Of a stretch of DNA of 63,635 nucleotides, positions 40,335-49,247 are shown one piece after another. Below the pieces are notes generated by a model. The model saw only the letters and a program-made list of their open reading frames with translations, made no database searches and was not told where the DNA came from. Every line of letters starts with the position of its first letter. Position 1 is the stretch's first letter. The stretch is from Sva-07 sp031398325 (GTDB lineage Bacteria > Actinomycetota > Acidimicrobiia > Acidimicrobiales > Ilumatobacteraceae): the NCBI GenBank assembly GCA_031398325.1, contig JANNNB010000241.1:1-63635 (forward strand), given 5' to 3'. The position numbers were made by a program, and so were the translations under genes.

Positions 40335-42200
40335 TCAGGCGGCGGTGGGCACTCCGTGGTCGGCGAACTGCGTGCGGGCGAGGCTGGCATACAGCCCGTT
40401 GTGGGCCAGGAGTTCGGCGTGGGTGCCGTGCTCGACCACCCGCCCGCCGTCGATGACGGCGATCGCGTCGGCGGCACGAACGGTGGCGAGCCGGTGGGCG
40501 ATCACGATCGAGGTTCGACCGACGAGTGCGGTCGCGAGCGCCTCCTGGACGAGCGCCTCGGAACCGGCGTCGAGGTGGGCGGTCGCCTCGTCGAGGATCA
40601 CGACGGACGGGTCCTTGAGGAGCAGCCGGGCGATGGCGATCCGCTGCTTCTCCCCACCCGACATCCTGTGGCCGCGGTCGCCGACCACGGTGTCGAGTCC
40701 GTCCGGGAGGGCGCGCACGACGTCCCACACCTGCGCCGCAATCAGCGCCTCGATGATTTCTTCGTCGGTGGCGTCGCGGCGGGCGTAACGCAGGTTCGCC
40801 CGCAGCGTGTCGTGGAACAGGTGTGAGTCCTGCGACACGACCCCGATGCGGTCACGGACCGAGGCGGCCGTGGCGTCGCGTAGGTCGATTCCGCCTACCC
40901 GCACGGAGCCACTGGTCGGGTCGTACAACCGCGACACCAGTCCGGTGATGGTGGTCTTCCCGGCGCCGGAGGGCCCGACGAGGGCGAGCGTCTGTCCAGG
41001 CTCGACGCGAAGGTCGATGCAGTGCAGAATCGGCTCCGGCATCGTGTCGTCCAACTGTGCGACCCCTTCCAGCGAGGCGAGCGACACCTCGGCGGCCGTG
41101 GGGTAGCGGAAGGTCACGCCACAGAGTTCGACCCCGACGGGACCCGCCGGGAGATCACCGGCATCGGGATGCTCGGCGATCGATGGCTGCAGGTCGAGCA
41201 CTTCGAGGACGCGTTCGAAGCTGACGAGGGTGGTCATGACGTCGACCTGCACGTTCGACAGCGAGGTGAGCGGTCCGTACAGCCGGTTGAGGTAGGCGGT
41301 CAGGGCGACGACCGTGCCGATGCCGATGCTGCCGGAGATGGCCATCACCCCACCGAGCCCGTAGACCAGTGCGGTCGCCAGCGAAGCGAGCAGCCCGAGG
41401 GCGGTCATCAGTACCCGTTGGTACATCGCGGTCGTCACGCCGATGTCGCGCACGCGTCCCGCTCGACGATCGAACGACGCCGACTCCCGGTCCGGGTCAC
41501 CGAACAGCTTCACGAGCAGCGCACCTGACACGTTGAACCGCTCGGTCATCATCTGGCCCATCTCACCGTTCAGGCGGTAGCGCTCGCGGGTCAGATCGGC
41601 GAGGCGGCGACCGATCCACTTCGCGGGCAGGACGAAGAGCGGCAGCATCACGAGGGCGAGCAGCGTGATCTGCCACGACAGGACGAACATCGCCGTCAGC
41701 GTCACTGCGACGGTCACGATGTTGCCGACCACGTTGCTGAGCATCGAGGTGAACGCCTGTTGGGCGCCTTGAACATCGTTGTTCAGGCGGGAGACCAGAG
41801 CGCCCGTCTGGGCGCGGGTGAAAAAGCCGATCGGCATCCGCTGGACGTGGTCGAACACTTGCGTGCGGAGGTCGTGGATGAGGCCTTCACCGATGCGGGC
41901 GGAGAACCAGCGCTGGCCGAGCCCGAGCAGTGCCGATAGGAAGGCCAGTGCCGCGAGGAGGACAGCAAGGGCGATGACGAGACCAGTGCGCTCGTCGCCG
42001 ATGCCCGTGTCGATGATCTCGCGGTAGATCAGCGGAGTGGCCGCGCCTGCTGCCGCGTCGAGGATGATCAGGATGAGGAAGAGACCGATCGCGACGCGAT
42101 AGGGGCGGGCGAAGCCGATCACGCGCCGGATCGTTCCGGGGGCGAGCCGGTGGGAGGTGACGGACGAGTCTTGGGAGAACGAGCTCATTTGCCTGGGCAT
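40335..42200 (-). CDS. ABC exporter, fused permease-ATPase (MsbA/MDR-like)
   Basis: The 621-residue half-transporter has six membrane helices (about 25-320) and an ATPase domain with Walker A GPSGAGKTT, Q-loop VSQDSHLFHDT, signature MSGGEKQR, Walker B VVILDEATAHLD and the H-loop AHRL. It should dimerise and export lipids or drugs. A divergent MarR gene with a shared inverted repeat suggests induction by its substrate. Confidence 0.9.
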   Translation of the reverse strand: MPRQMSSFSQDSSVTSHRLAPGTIRRVIGFARPYRVAIGLFLILIILDAAAGAATPLIYREIIDTGIGDERTGLVIALAVLLAALAFLSALLGLGQRWFSARIGEGLIHDLRTQVFDHVQRMPIGFFTRAQTGALVSRLNNDVQGAQQAFTSMLSNVVGNIVTVAVTLTAMFVLSWQITLLALVMLPLFVLPAKWIGRRLADLTRERYRLNGEMGQMMTERFNVSGALLVKLFGDPDRESASFDRRAGRVRDIGVTTAMYQRVLMTALGLLASLATALVYGLGGVMAISGSIGIGTVVALTAYLNRLYGPLTSLSNVQVDVMTTLVSFERVLEVLDLQPSIAEHPDAGDLPAGPVGVELCGVTFRYPTAAEVSLASLEGVAQLDDTMPEPILHCIDLRVEPGQTLALVGPSGAGKTTITGLVSRLYDPTSGSVRVGGIDLRDATAASVRDRIGVVSQDSHLFHDTLRANLRYARRDATDEEIIEALIAAQVWDVVRALPDGLDTVVGDRGHRMSGGEKQRIAIARLLLKDPSVVILDEATAHLDAGSEALVQEALATALVGRTSIVIAHRLATVRAADAIAVIDGGRVVEHGTHAELLAHNGLYASLARTQFADHGVPTAA

Positions 42201-42243
42201 GCGACCGACCTTCTGGCGCCGGCGACCGGCGACCGATGTACTG

Positions 42244-42272
42244 AGTGAGATCTATGATGAGGTAAACTCACT
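42244..42272. promoter_or_regulatory. Inverted repeat between ABC exporter and marR
   Basis: AGTGAG (42244-42249) and CTCACT (42267-42272) flank an A/T-rich stretch (ATCTATGATGAGGTAAA) and end two bases before the marR start. It is a probable MarR operator controlling both directions. Confidence 0.5.
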
Positions 42273-42274
42273 AC

Positions 42275-42808
42275 ATGGTCCGAAAAATTCCCGAGCGCTC
42301 CCGCGCCACCGCGGACGGGGCATCGGATGTGGCGTCGGAGGTGGCCGATCTGCTGCAGGGCATCACCCACTTGATGCGGCGCGAGGCCCGTCACGAGCTG
42401 GGGTCCGACTCGGTGACGTGGGCCCAAATGCGCGCCCTGCGCGTCCTCGACCGGATGGGTGAGCCGGCGCGCATGAGCGAACTTGCCGATGAATTGAACA
42501 TCGCCCGTCGGTCCGCCACCTCGCTCGTCGACGAGCTCGTGGCCAGGGGCCTGGTCGTGCGGGGTCACGATCCGCTCGACCGTCGTGCGGTGACCGTGGC
42601 GGTCACCCCGGCCGGCCGCGGCCGGGTCGTCGAATTGAGCGCTCGGCGACGCCGGGCGGCGGTCGGCCTGCTCAGCGGCCTGTCGGACGAGGAGTTGGGC
42701 GCGCTGCGGGACCTCCTCCGCCGCGTGGTCGCCTCGACACGATCGGGTCCGTCCCCCGTGCCCGGCTCGCCGCATAGTGTCGAGCCTCATGGTGGACACG
42801 CTCGATGA
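42275..42808 (+). CDS. MarR family transcriptional regulator
   Basis: The 177-residue winged-helix protein has SVTWAQMRALRVLDRMGEPA, then ELADELNIARRSATSLVDEL and RGHDPLDRRAVTVAVTPAGR, the DxRxxxxxLT-type wing. It likely represses the divergent ABC exporter and itself through the inverted repeat over its start. The inducer is unknown. Confidence 0.88.
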   Translation: MVRKIPERSRATADGASDVASEVADLLQGITHLMRREARHELGSDSVTWAQMRALRVLDRMGEPARMSELADELNIARRSATSLVDELVARGLVVRGHDPLDRRAVTVAVTPAGRGRVVELSARRRRAAVGLLSGLSDEELGALRDLLRRVVASTRSGPSPVPGSPHSVEPHGGHAR

Positions 42809-44612
42809 CATCAACCTGATCGCCGAGGCCACCGAGGCCGAAGAGGCCACCGCAGCAGAAGGTGCCTGTGCCGACGGCGCAACACCGGCCCGCCGCCGCA
42901 CGATCATCGGGCGGCCGCGGTTCGCCGGCACCGTTGGTGCAGTGGTGTTCCTGTGGGCGTCGTTCTGGCCGACGTTGATGCCGCGATCGTTCGTCACGCA
43001 GGGGGCGATGAGCGGCATCAGCGCGGCGATCGGCTACGCCGTGTTCACGTTGCTCGGATGGTTGACCGGCCTCGTGTTGGCCCGCTTCGGTGTCACGATC
43101 AGTCCGGCTGCTCGCCGCATCGCATGGATCGTGCTGGGGGTTCTCGCTGCGATCGTGCTCGTCATCGGCGGGCTCTGGATGTGCGGGCGCTGGCAGAACC
43201 AGCAGCGCTCGATGCTGCTGATGGACGGCCTCGGCTGGTGGTTCGGGATCCCGATGCTGGTCGTCGCCGCGATCGTCGCGATCATCCTCACGTTGATCGG
43301 TCGGCTCGTCGGCCGCGGTGTCGTCCATCTCCATCGCCTCTTCAGCAGGGTCCTGTCGCCGACCCTCGCTGCGTTCACGACCGTGATCGCCGTCGTGCTC
43401 ATCGGCTGGTTCCTCTTCAACGACGTCGCGTTCGCGTCGTTCCGCGACTGGGCGAACTCTGCGTTCAGCGCGGTGGACGACGGCACCGCTGAGGGCATCG
43501 AACAGCCGACGGCCGCCACGGTGTCGGGCAGCCCGGACTCGCTAGCGTCATGGGACAGCCTCGGGCTGCAGGGCCGTACCTTCGTCGCCACGGCGACCCC
43601 GACCGACATGATCAGCGAGTTCCAGGAGTCGATCGGAAACCAGGGCGCCGACGTGGTCGAGCCGATCCGCGTCTACGCCGGGATCAAGTCGGCGGACGAC
43701 GTCGAGGAGCGGGCTGATCTGGCGGTCAAGGAACTCGAACGAACCGGCGCGTTCGACCGCGAGGTGCTCGTCGTCGCCACGGCCACGGGTACCGGCTGGA
43801 TCGACCCCGATGCGTCGCGGGCCGTCGAGCTGCTCCACTCCGGCGACACGGCGTTCGTGACGATCCAGTACTCCTTCCTCCCGAGTTGGATCGCCACGCT
43901 GCTCGTCGATGGCGCATCCGCCGAAGCCGGCGCGGTCCTGTTCGACACCATCTACGAAGCATGGGAGCAGCTCCCGGAAGACGATCGGCCGAAGCTGATC
44001 ATCTACGGCCTGAGTCTCGGTTCGTATGGCGCCGAGGCCGCGTTCGCCGGGCAGACCGCCGAGAACTCGGTCGCCAACATGAAGGCGAGGTCCGATGGCG
44101 TGCTCCTCGGCGGCCCGACCAACGACAACCCTGCCCATCGTCAGATCACCGCCGCCCGTGAGGACGGAACGCCCGTCTGGCGTCCGGTGTACGAGGGCGG
44201 CGAAACGGTTCGTTTCTTCAACGACGTCGACGAGCTCATCCCGCTCGATCCCGACTGGGAAGCGCCCCGCTATGCGTACGTCCAGCACGCATCCGATCCG
44301 GTCGGGATGTGGAACATCGACCAGATCTGGACGCCAGCACCGTGGATGGACGACCCGCGCGGGCCCGATGTACCCGAGGGTGGCCCGTGGTTCCCGATCG
44401 TCACCGGGACCCAGGGTGTGTTCGACCTGATGGCCGGGTTCAGCGCCCCTCCGGGGCACGGCCACGACTACATGCTCGAGTGGCCCGGCGCGTGGGCACA
44501 GGTCGTGCCGCCCGACGGGTGGACCGCAGCGGACACCGAGGCCCTGAATGCGTTCACCGCTGAGCAGCGGGCGGCCGCGGGGGCCGACGACCCGGTCACC
44601 TCTGGTGGCTGA
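42789..44612 (+). CDS. Alpha/beta-hydrolase family membrane protein (Abhydrolase_9-like)
   Basis: The roughly 607-residue protein has several N-terminal membrane helices (about 35-230) and a C-terminal alpha/beta-hydrolase domain with the nucleophile elbow YGLSLGSYGAEAAF. The layout matches the PF15420/PF10081 two-part family of unknown substrate, widespread in actinobacteria. ATG 42789 or GTG 42777 may be the start; both overlap the marR 3' end. Confidence 0.8.
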   Translation: MVDTLDDINLIAEATEAEEATAAEGACADGATPARRRTIIGRPRFAGTVGAVVFLWASFWPTLMPRSFVTQGAMSGISAAIGYAVFTLLGWLTGLVLARFGVTISPAARRIAWIVLGVLAAIVLVIGGLWMCGRWQNQQRSMLLMDGLGWWFGIPMLVVAAIVAIILTLIGRLVGRGVVHLHRLFSRVLSPTLAAFTTVIAVVLIGWFLFNDVAFASFRDWANSAFSAVDDGTAEGIEQPTAATVSGSPDSLASWDSLGLQGRTFVATATPTDMISEFQESIGNQGADVVEPIRVYAGIKSADDVEERADLAVKELERTGAFDREVLVVATATGTGWIDPDASRAVELLHSGDTAFVTIQYSFLPSWIATLLVDGASAEAGAVLFDTIYEAWEQLPEDDRPKLIIYGLSLGSYGAEAAFAGQTAENSVANMKARSDGVLLGGPTNDNPAHRQITAAREDGTPVWRPVYEGGETVRFFNDVDELIPLDPDWEAPRYAYVQHASDPVGMWNIDQIWTPAPWMDDPRGPDVPEGGPWFPIVTGTQGVFDLMAGFSAPPGHGHDYMLEWPGAWAQVVPPDGWTAADTEALNAFTAEQRAAAGADDPVTSGG

Positions 44613-45312
44613 CGTCTCCTCGACCGACAAACCGACCAACACGCGGCTCAGCGTCGTGGTGTTCGTCTCGGTCGTCGTCGTCCTGGCCGTCTACAACATC
44701 GCCCGATCGAGTCTGATCCCCGGCGACGGGCACCTCGCGACCAACGTCGCGATCGCGGTCGTCGTGCTCCTGGCCGGTCTGGCAGCCGGCATGACGACAT
44801 CCGAACTCGGGATCGAACGGGCACACCTGGGAGCTGGAGTCCGGCTCGGTGCGGTGGTGTTCGGGTTGATCTTCGTGGTGCTGCTCATCGCGGCGTTCCT
44901 GCCGTTCACGTCGGGGTACTTCGAGGACGAGCGCGTCGACGTGACGTTCTGGGAGATGGTCGGGCGAGTCCTGATCGTGATCCCGCTCGGGACCGTGTTC
45001 GTGGAAGAGGTGATCTTCCGCGGCGTCCTCCACGGGCTGCTCAGGCGCAGGTACGAGATCGTTCGGGCCGCGCTGATCGGTGCGTGCCTCTTCGGCTTGT
45101 GGCACCTGTTCCCGGTGTGGAACAGCTACTCCGACGTGGAGCCGACCGATCTCAATCGATGGGGGAGTGTCGTCGGCACCTTCGTGGCCACGTTCTTCGC
45201 CGGCCTCGGCTTCATCTGGCTCCGCCACCGGTCTCAACATCTTGCGGCACCGATCCTCGCTCACATCGGCACGAACTCGATCCCGTTCACCCTCGCCTGG
45301 TTCGTCGGCTGA
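44605..45312 (+). CDS. CPBP family intramembrane metalloprotease
   Basis: The 235-residue membrane protein has the CAAX/CPBP motifs FVEEVIFRGVL (Glu-Glu), LFGLWHLFP (His) and ILAHIGTNS. These line an intramembrane zinc site. GTG 44605 overlaps the hydrolase gene by eight bases, so the two are coupled. Substrates of this family are mostly unknown. Confidence 0.85.
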   Translation: MADVSSTDKPTNTRLSVVVFVSVVVVLAVYNIARSSLIPGDGHLATNVAIAVVVLLAGLAAGMTTSELGIERAHLGAGVRLGAVVFGLIFVVLLIAAFLPFTSGYFEDERVDVTFWEMVGRVLIVIPLGTVFVEEVIFRGVLHGLLRRRYEIVRAALIGACLFGLWHLFPVWNSYSDVEPTDLNRWGSVVGTFVATFFAGLGFIWLRHRSQHLAAPILAHIGTNSIPFTLAWFVG

Positions 45313-45326
45313 ACCGCCGGGCTGCC

Positions 45327-45375
45327 CGAAGTGTGAGCCGGCGTGGTCGAAATCGACCGGTGAGTTCACACTTCG
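45327..45375. repeat. Palindromic repeat element, copy 1
   Basis: CGAAGTGTGA and TCACACTTCG flank an interior with GGTCGAAATCGACC, a second hairpin, over 49 bp. A close second copy follows 24 bp later. It lies between the CPBP gene and the end of nhaA. Confidence 0.8.
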
Positions 45376-45393
45376 CCTGCGTGCTCGGTCCGC

Positions 45394-46782
45394 CTATCCG
45401 AAGTGTGACCCAGCGTGGTCGAAATCGACCGGTGGGCTCACACTTGCGGACGGATCGTCGACAGGGGTCGGGGACCGGCGGGCGACGAGGACGAGGAGCG
45501 TCGACCCGAGCACGGCGGCGATCACCGATGCCATCAAGGTGCCGAGTTTGGCGTCGTCCTGCAGGATCTCACTGTCGAACGCGAGTCCGGTGATGAACAG
45601 CGAAACGGTGAAGCCGATACCGGCGACGGCACCGACCCCGCAGATGTGACCCCAGCGAACGTTCGGTGGGAGCCGAGCGACGCCGAGCTTGACCGCGAGG
45701 AGACTGAACAGGGTGACGCCGACGAACTTGCCGACCACCAGCGCAACCGCCACGCCGACCAACACCGACGATGGCGACGACAGCGAGTCTCCGGAGATCG
45801 CGATCCCGGCGTTCGCCAATGCGAACACGGGCACGATCAACCAACTCGTCCACGGATGCAGCGCGTTGATGAGCCGGTCGCACGGTGACACCGAGTTTCC
45901 GATGAGCGCTGCCGTGGCTCTGACCTGGGCCGGCGTGATGTCGTCTCGCTTTTCGAGCACGCTGACCAGCTCGTCGGCTTCGAGGTCGGACTGGAACGGG
46001 TGGGCCGGTGTGAGCAGGCCCATCATGACGCCGGCGATCGTCGCGTGCACGCCCGACTCGTAGATCGTGAGCCACAGCACGAAACCTGCGAGTGCGATCA
46101 GCGGCGGATACACGACGTGGAATCTGTGCATGAGTGCCACCGCGACGACGATCGCCAGGCCCAAGGCGAGGAACGAGAACTGCAACTGGTCCGTGTAGAA
46201 CACGGCGATCACGAGGATGGCGCCGATGTCATCGACGATGGCGAGCGTCAGAAGCATCACCTTGACGGGGGCGGGCACTCGTGAGCCGAGAAGGGCGACG
46301 ACGCCGAGGGCGAAGGCGATGTCGGTTGCCATCGGGATGCCCCAGCCGTCGGCTCCCTCACCGCCGGCGTTGAACGCCAGGTAGATGAGGGCCGGAACGA
46401 CCATCCCGCCGAGCGCGGCCATGGCGGGGAGTGCGACGGCCCGACGATCACGCAGTTCACCCACGACGAGTTCGCGCTTGATCTCCATCCCGACGACGAA
46501 GAAGAAGACCGCCATCAGGAGATCGTTGACGAGGTGGCCGAGATCCTCCTCGAACGAGTACGAGCCGACGTCGATGCGGATCTCGGTGTGCCAGAGCGTG
46601 TCATAGCTCGCTTCCCACGGTGAGTTCGCCCAGATCAGCGCGATGATCGTCGCGACGAGCAGCAGGATCCCACCTGCGGCCTCGACGTGCAGGAACTTGA
46701 CCACCGGCTGCACGGCGCGAGCCGCTCGACGGTCGCTCTGCAGGAAGGTCGGCCGTGCACTGGGAACCAACTGACGCGTCAT
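45394..46782 (-). CDS. nhaA: Na+/H+ antiporter NhaA
   Basis: The 462-residue membrane protein has the NhaA motifs FFFVVGMEIKREL, MATDIAFALGV and the ion-site aspartates in LAIVDDIGAILVIAVFYTD, GNSVSPCDRLINALHP and IGFTVSLFIT. It exchanges Na+ for H+, important in alkaline or salty media. The last 11 residues (PVDFDHAGSHFG) and stop are encoded by a palindromic repeat, so the tail is probably not native. ATG 46782 is chosen by homology of length. Confidence 0.9.
   Translation of the reverse strand: MTRQLVPSARPTFLQSDRRAARAVQPVVKFLHVEAAGGILLLVATIIALIWANSPWEASYDTLWHTEIRIDVGSYSFEEDLGHLVNDLLMAVFFFVVGMEIKRELVVGELRDRRAVALPAMAALGGMVVPALIYLAFNAGGEGADGWGIPMATDIAFALGVVALLGSRVPAPVKVMLLTLAIVDDIGAILVIAVFYTDQLQFSFLALGLAIVVAVALMHRFHVVYPPLIALAGFVLWLTIYESGVHATIAGVMMGLLTPAHPFQSDLEADELVSVLEKRDDITPAQVRATAALIGNSVSPCDRLINALHPWTSWLIVPVFALANAGIAISGDSLSSPSSVLVGVAVALVVGKFVGVTLFSLLAVKLGVARLPPNVRWGHICGVGAVAGIGFTVSLFITGLAFDSEILQDDAKLGTLMASVIAAVLGSTLLVLVARRSPTPVDDPSASVSPPVDFDHAGSHFG
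45399..45447. repeat. Palindromic repeat element, copy 2, inside the nhaA 3' end
   Basis: AAGTGTGA (45401-45408) and TCACACTT (45438-45445) flank the same GCGTGGTCGAAATCGACC core as copy 1, differing from it at only a few positions. It supplies the last codons of nhaA. Confidence 0.8.
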
Positions 46783-46869
46783 GGGTCCGTACTTTCTACA
46801 GCCCCGGTACCGCCGAACGCTCGACCACGGACCCAACCGGCCGACCTGCTGGCGGGTGTCTACGGTGTC

Positions 46870-47343
46870 ATGACGGTGGGGATCGAGAACCTGTTCGAGG
46901 CGGAGTACGAGCGGTTGGTCCGATCGCTCGGCGTCGCGTTCGATGCGGAGTCGGCGGCCGACGCGGTCCAGGAGGCCTTCATCCGTGCGGATCGTGACTG
47001 GTGGACGGTCCGCGCATTGGACGATCCCGCCGGCTGGGTGCGGCGCGTCGCTCTGAACCGGTTGATCAACGGTCGGCGTGATCGGGCCCGGCGCGCCGAG
47101 ATACTCGCGACCGTTCGCGAGGTGCCGGAGGCCGATCTGACAGCGGATCTGGTCGACCTCCGGCGAGCCGTGACGTCGTTGCCCGACCGGATGCGCGCCG
47201 CGCTGTGCCTGTACTACCTGGGGGAGTTGTCGGTGCGCGAAGTGGCCGCTGCACTCGAGGTGAGTGAGGGCACGGTGAAGTCGAACCTGCACGACGCTCG
47301 TCGTCGGCTACGCGAACTGCTCGAGGAGGCTCCCGATGTCTGA
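46870..47343 (+). CDS. ECF-family RNA polymerase sigma factor
   Basis: The 157-residue sigma-70 family protein has region 2 (LFEAEYERLVRSLGVAFDAE, then DAVQEAFIRADRDWW) and region 4 (LPDRMRAALCLYYLGELSVR, then EVSEGTVKSNLHDARRRLRE). It lacks regions 1 and 3, so it is an ECF sigma factor. The next gene overlaps it by eight bases and encodes its probable anti-sigma. Confidence 0.88.
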   Translation: MTVGIENLFEAEYERLVRSLGVAFDAESAADAVQEAFIRADRDWWTVRALDDPAGWVRRVALNRLINGRRDRARRAEILATVREVPEADLTADLVDLRRAVTSLPDRMRAALCLYYLGELSVREVAAALEVSEGTVKSNLHDARRRLRELLEEAPDV

Positions 47344-48550
47344 TCGATCCGACGAAGCGCTCGGCGCACGCCTCGGGGCGCTCGCGCCGAGCGTCGACAT
47401 GGTGGCTTCGCGCTCGCTGTTCGAACGCGAACGGCGGAGACCGGACAATCGTCCCAACAGGCTCCTGTTGCCGGCTGCCGCCGTGGTGTTGATCATCGGG
47501 GTGGCTGCGATCTGGACCATCGCGCGACCGTCGGGCGAACCCACCGGGCCGATCTCGACGATCGCTGCGGCGACGACGAACCCGACAGCCACGACGGAGT
47601 TGGACGTGCCGACCACCACGCCAACCGCGCCGACGACGATTCCGGCAGTGGTGCCCGATCCCGATCCGTCGACATCGCCAGCGCCGGCGACCTCGATGCC
47701 ATCGGTCCTGCCGTCGGGTTTGACGAACTGGCCGCCGAGATCGACCGACCCCGTGCCGGTCGACGCGGTGCCCCGGCTGTTGCCCACGGTCCCCGTCGGA
47801 GATGCCACCACGGCGACGGCCATCGTGGGAACCGCCGACACGCTCGGGTCGTACGACTACGTGCAGAGTTGGTACGACAGCGACGGAGGCGGCTTCCTGG
47901 TCATCACGTCGAACATCGGTCAGGGTCCTGGCACGTCGACGCGAGGGACGACGATCGACACCGACGGCTGGGCGGCAACGTGGAACGACGCGTACGTGGT
48001 GCCGTCCGCTACCGGGCGGGTCTCGATTTCGCTCGTGAGTGCCGAGGGCGTCGTGCAGATCGACACCGCCGGCCTGACGGAGCAGCAGGTGATCGACATC
48101 GGCCGCACGCTCGAGCGCCGGCCGAGCCCCGAGCCCGGTTGGAACGTCCCCAGTCTTCCCGCAGATTTCGCGTCGTTCGGCGAGAGCGGCGACACTCCTG
48201 ATGCGTCTCGTCACCTGCTCTGGACGCTCGACGACGGCACGCTGATCGGCGAGTTGCTCGTCTACTCGGCGAATGCGAACCTGCTCACCACCGGCTGGTG
48301 GCCCGACGAGGTGACCGTCTCGACGATCGATCTCGACGGCGCAGAGGCCGTTGTGCTCGACCTTCCGGGCCGGGTCGCGATCGTATGGCCGCTGGTTGAC
48401 GGCGGTCACGCGCTGTTCGGATTCACCGGGAGTCGCGCCGATGCAGAGGCGATCGTGCGGAGCCTGACCGTGGTCGACCAGGAGACCTGGGACGACTCGA
48501 CGGAGCCCCCCGATCCCGGACGCGACGGGTGCGAAAGTCTCTTCTGCTGA
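47336..48550 (+). CDS. Probable membrane-bound anti-sigma/sensor protein
   Basis: The 404-residue protein has a short cytoplasmic N-terminus (~40 residues), one membrane segment (RLLLPAAAVVLIIGVAAIWT), a Thr/Pro-rich linker (~70-130) and a large extracytoplasmic domain ending in CESLFC. Its overlap with the ECF sigma gene, and the topology, suggest an anti-sigma. No clear zinc HxxxCxxC motif is seen in the N-terminus, so this rests mostly on context. Confidence 0.7.
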   Translation: MSDRSDEALGARLGALAPSVDMVASRSLFERERRRPDNRPNRLLLPAAAVVLIIGVAAIWTIARPSGEPTGPISTIAAATTNPTATTELDVPTTTPTAPTTIPAVVPDPDPSTSPAPATSMPSVLPSGLTNWPPRSTDPVPVDAVPRLLPTVPVGDATTATAIVGTADTLGSYDYVQSWYDSDGGGFLVITSNIGQGPGTSTRGTTIDTDGWAATWNDAYVVPSATGRVSISLVSAEGVVQIDTAGLTEQQVIDIGRTLERRPSPEPGWNVPSLPADFASFGESGDTPDASRHLLWTLDDGTLIGELLVYSANANLLTTGWWPDEVTVSTIDLDGAEAVVLDLPGRVAIVWPLVDGGHALFGFTGSRADAEAIVRSLTVVDQETWDDSTEPPDPGRDGCESLFC

Positions 48551-48622
48551 CCGAGAGGCCCTCCCGCAACTGTTCCCGGCAGCCTGACGGGCCATGCCCT
48601 CGACCGCCGGTCGCAGCCCACC

Positions 48623-49213
48623 TCAACGCCCGGATCGATACGCCTCGCCCCGGGGCGACAACCGGTAGCCGACCTCCAGGCTCTCGGTGAAGCCGAGTTC
48701 CTTCAACTGGCGAACACGACGCTTGAAGGTCGGCCGGTCCATGTCGACCTGATCGGCGAGAACGGTGGACACGACCCCTGGCGAGGCGGCGATCACGTCG
48801 AGGACGGCTGCGGTCCATGGACCGTCGGGGCTTGCCGAATCCCACTTGGCGAGGCGGGCGTCGAGTCGTGCCCGTTCATCCGCGTCGATGTCGACCGCCC
48901 GCCTCAAGGCGATGCGTGGGTCGTCACCGATCCGGTGGAAGCGGATGCGGTAGAGGTTGCGGTCCGCCGTGTCAGCGAGCCGTGTGCCGTCGATCCACGC
49001 GAACACTTCCTCGATCGAGACCATCCCCGCGGCTCGGGCATCGGCCTCGGTGACGTCGCCGGGAACGATCGGGGTCACCTCGTCGATCCCCAACAGCCCA
49101 CCAGGAGATTGCAGCGTCCCGCCGGCGACGACGGTCGGTCGCTTCCACGAGCGGAACGCGACGGTGATCGTTCCGTCGCGCAGACCTTCGTAGTGCTCGG
49201 CCGGGAAGAGCAT
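48623..49213 (-). CDS. ASCH-domain/winged-helix protein
   Basis: The 196-residue protein has an N-terminal ASCH domain (MLFPAEHYEGLRDGTITVAF, then RPTVVAGGTLQSP), known to bind RNA or nucleic-acid-linked ligands, and a C-terminal winged helix (TAAVLDVIAASPGVVSTVLA, then MDRPTFKRRVRQLKELG). The pairing suggests a regulator. It is divergent from folP, 34 bp away. Confidence 0.75.
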   Translation of the reverse strand: MLFPAEHYEGLRDGTITVAFRSWKRPTVVAGGTLQSPGGLLGIDEVTPIVPGDVTEADARAAGMVSIEEVFAWIDGTRLADTADRNLYRIRFHRIGDDPRIALRRAVDIDADERARLDARLAKWDSASPDGPWTAAVLDVIAASPGVVSTVLADQVDMDRPTFKRRVRQLKELGFTESLEVGYRLSPRGEAYRSGR

Positions 49214-49247
49214 CCGGTGAGCGTAGATCGACCAGGATGGGGGCCTG

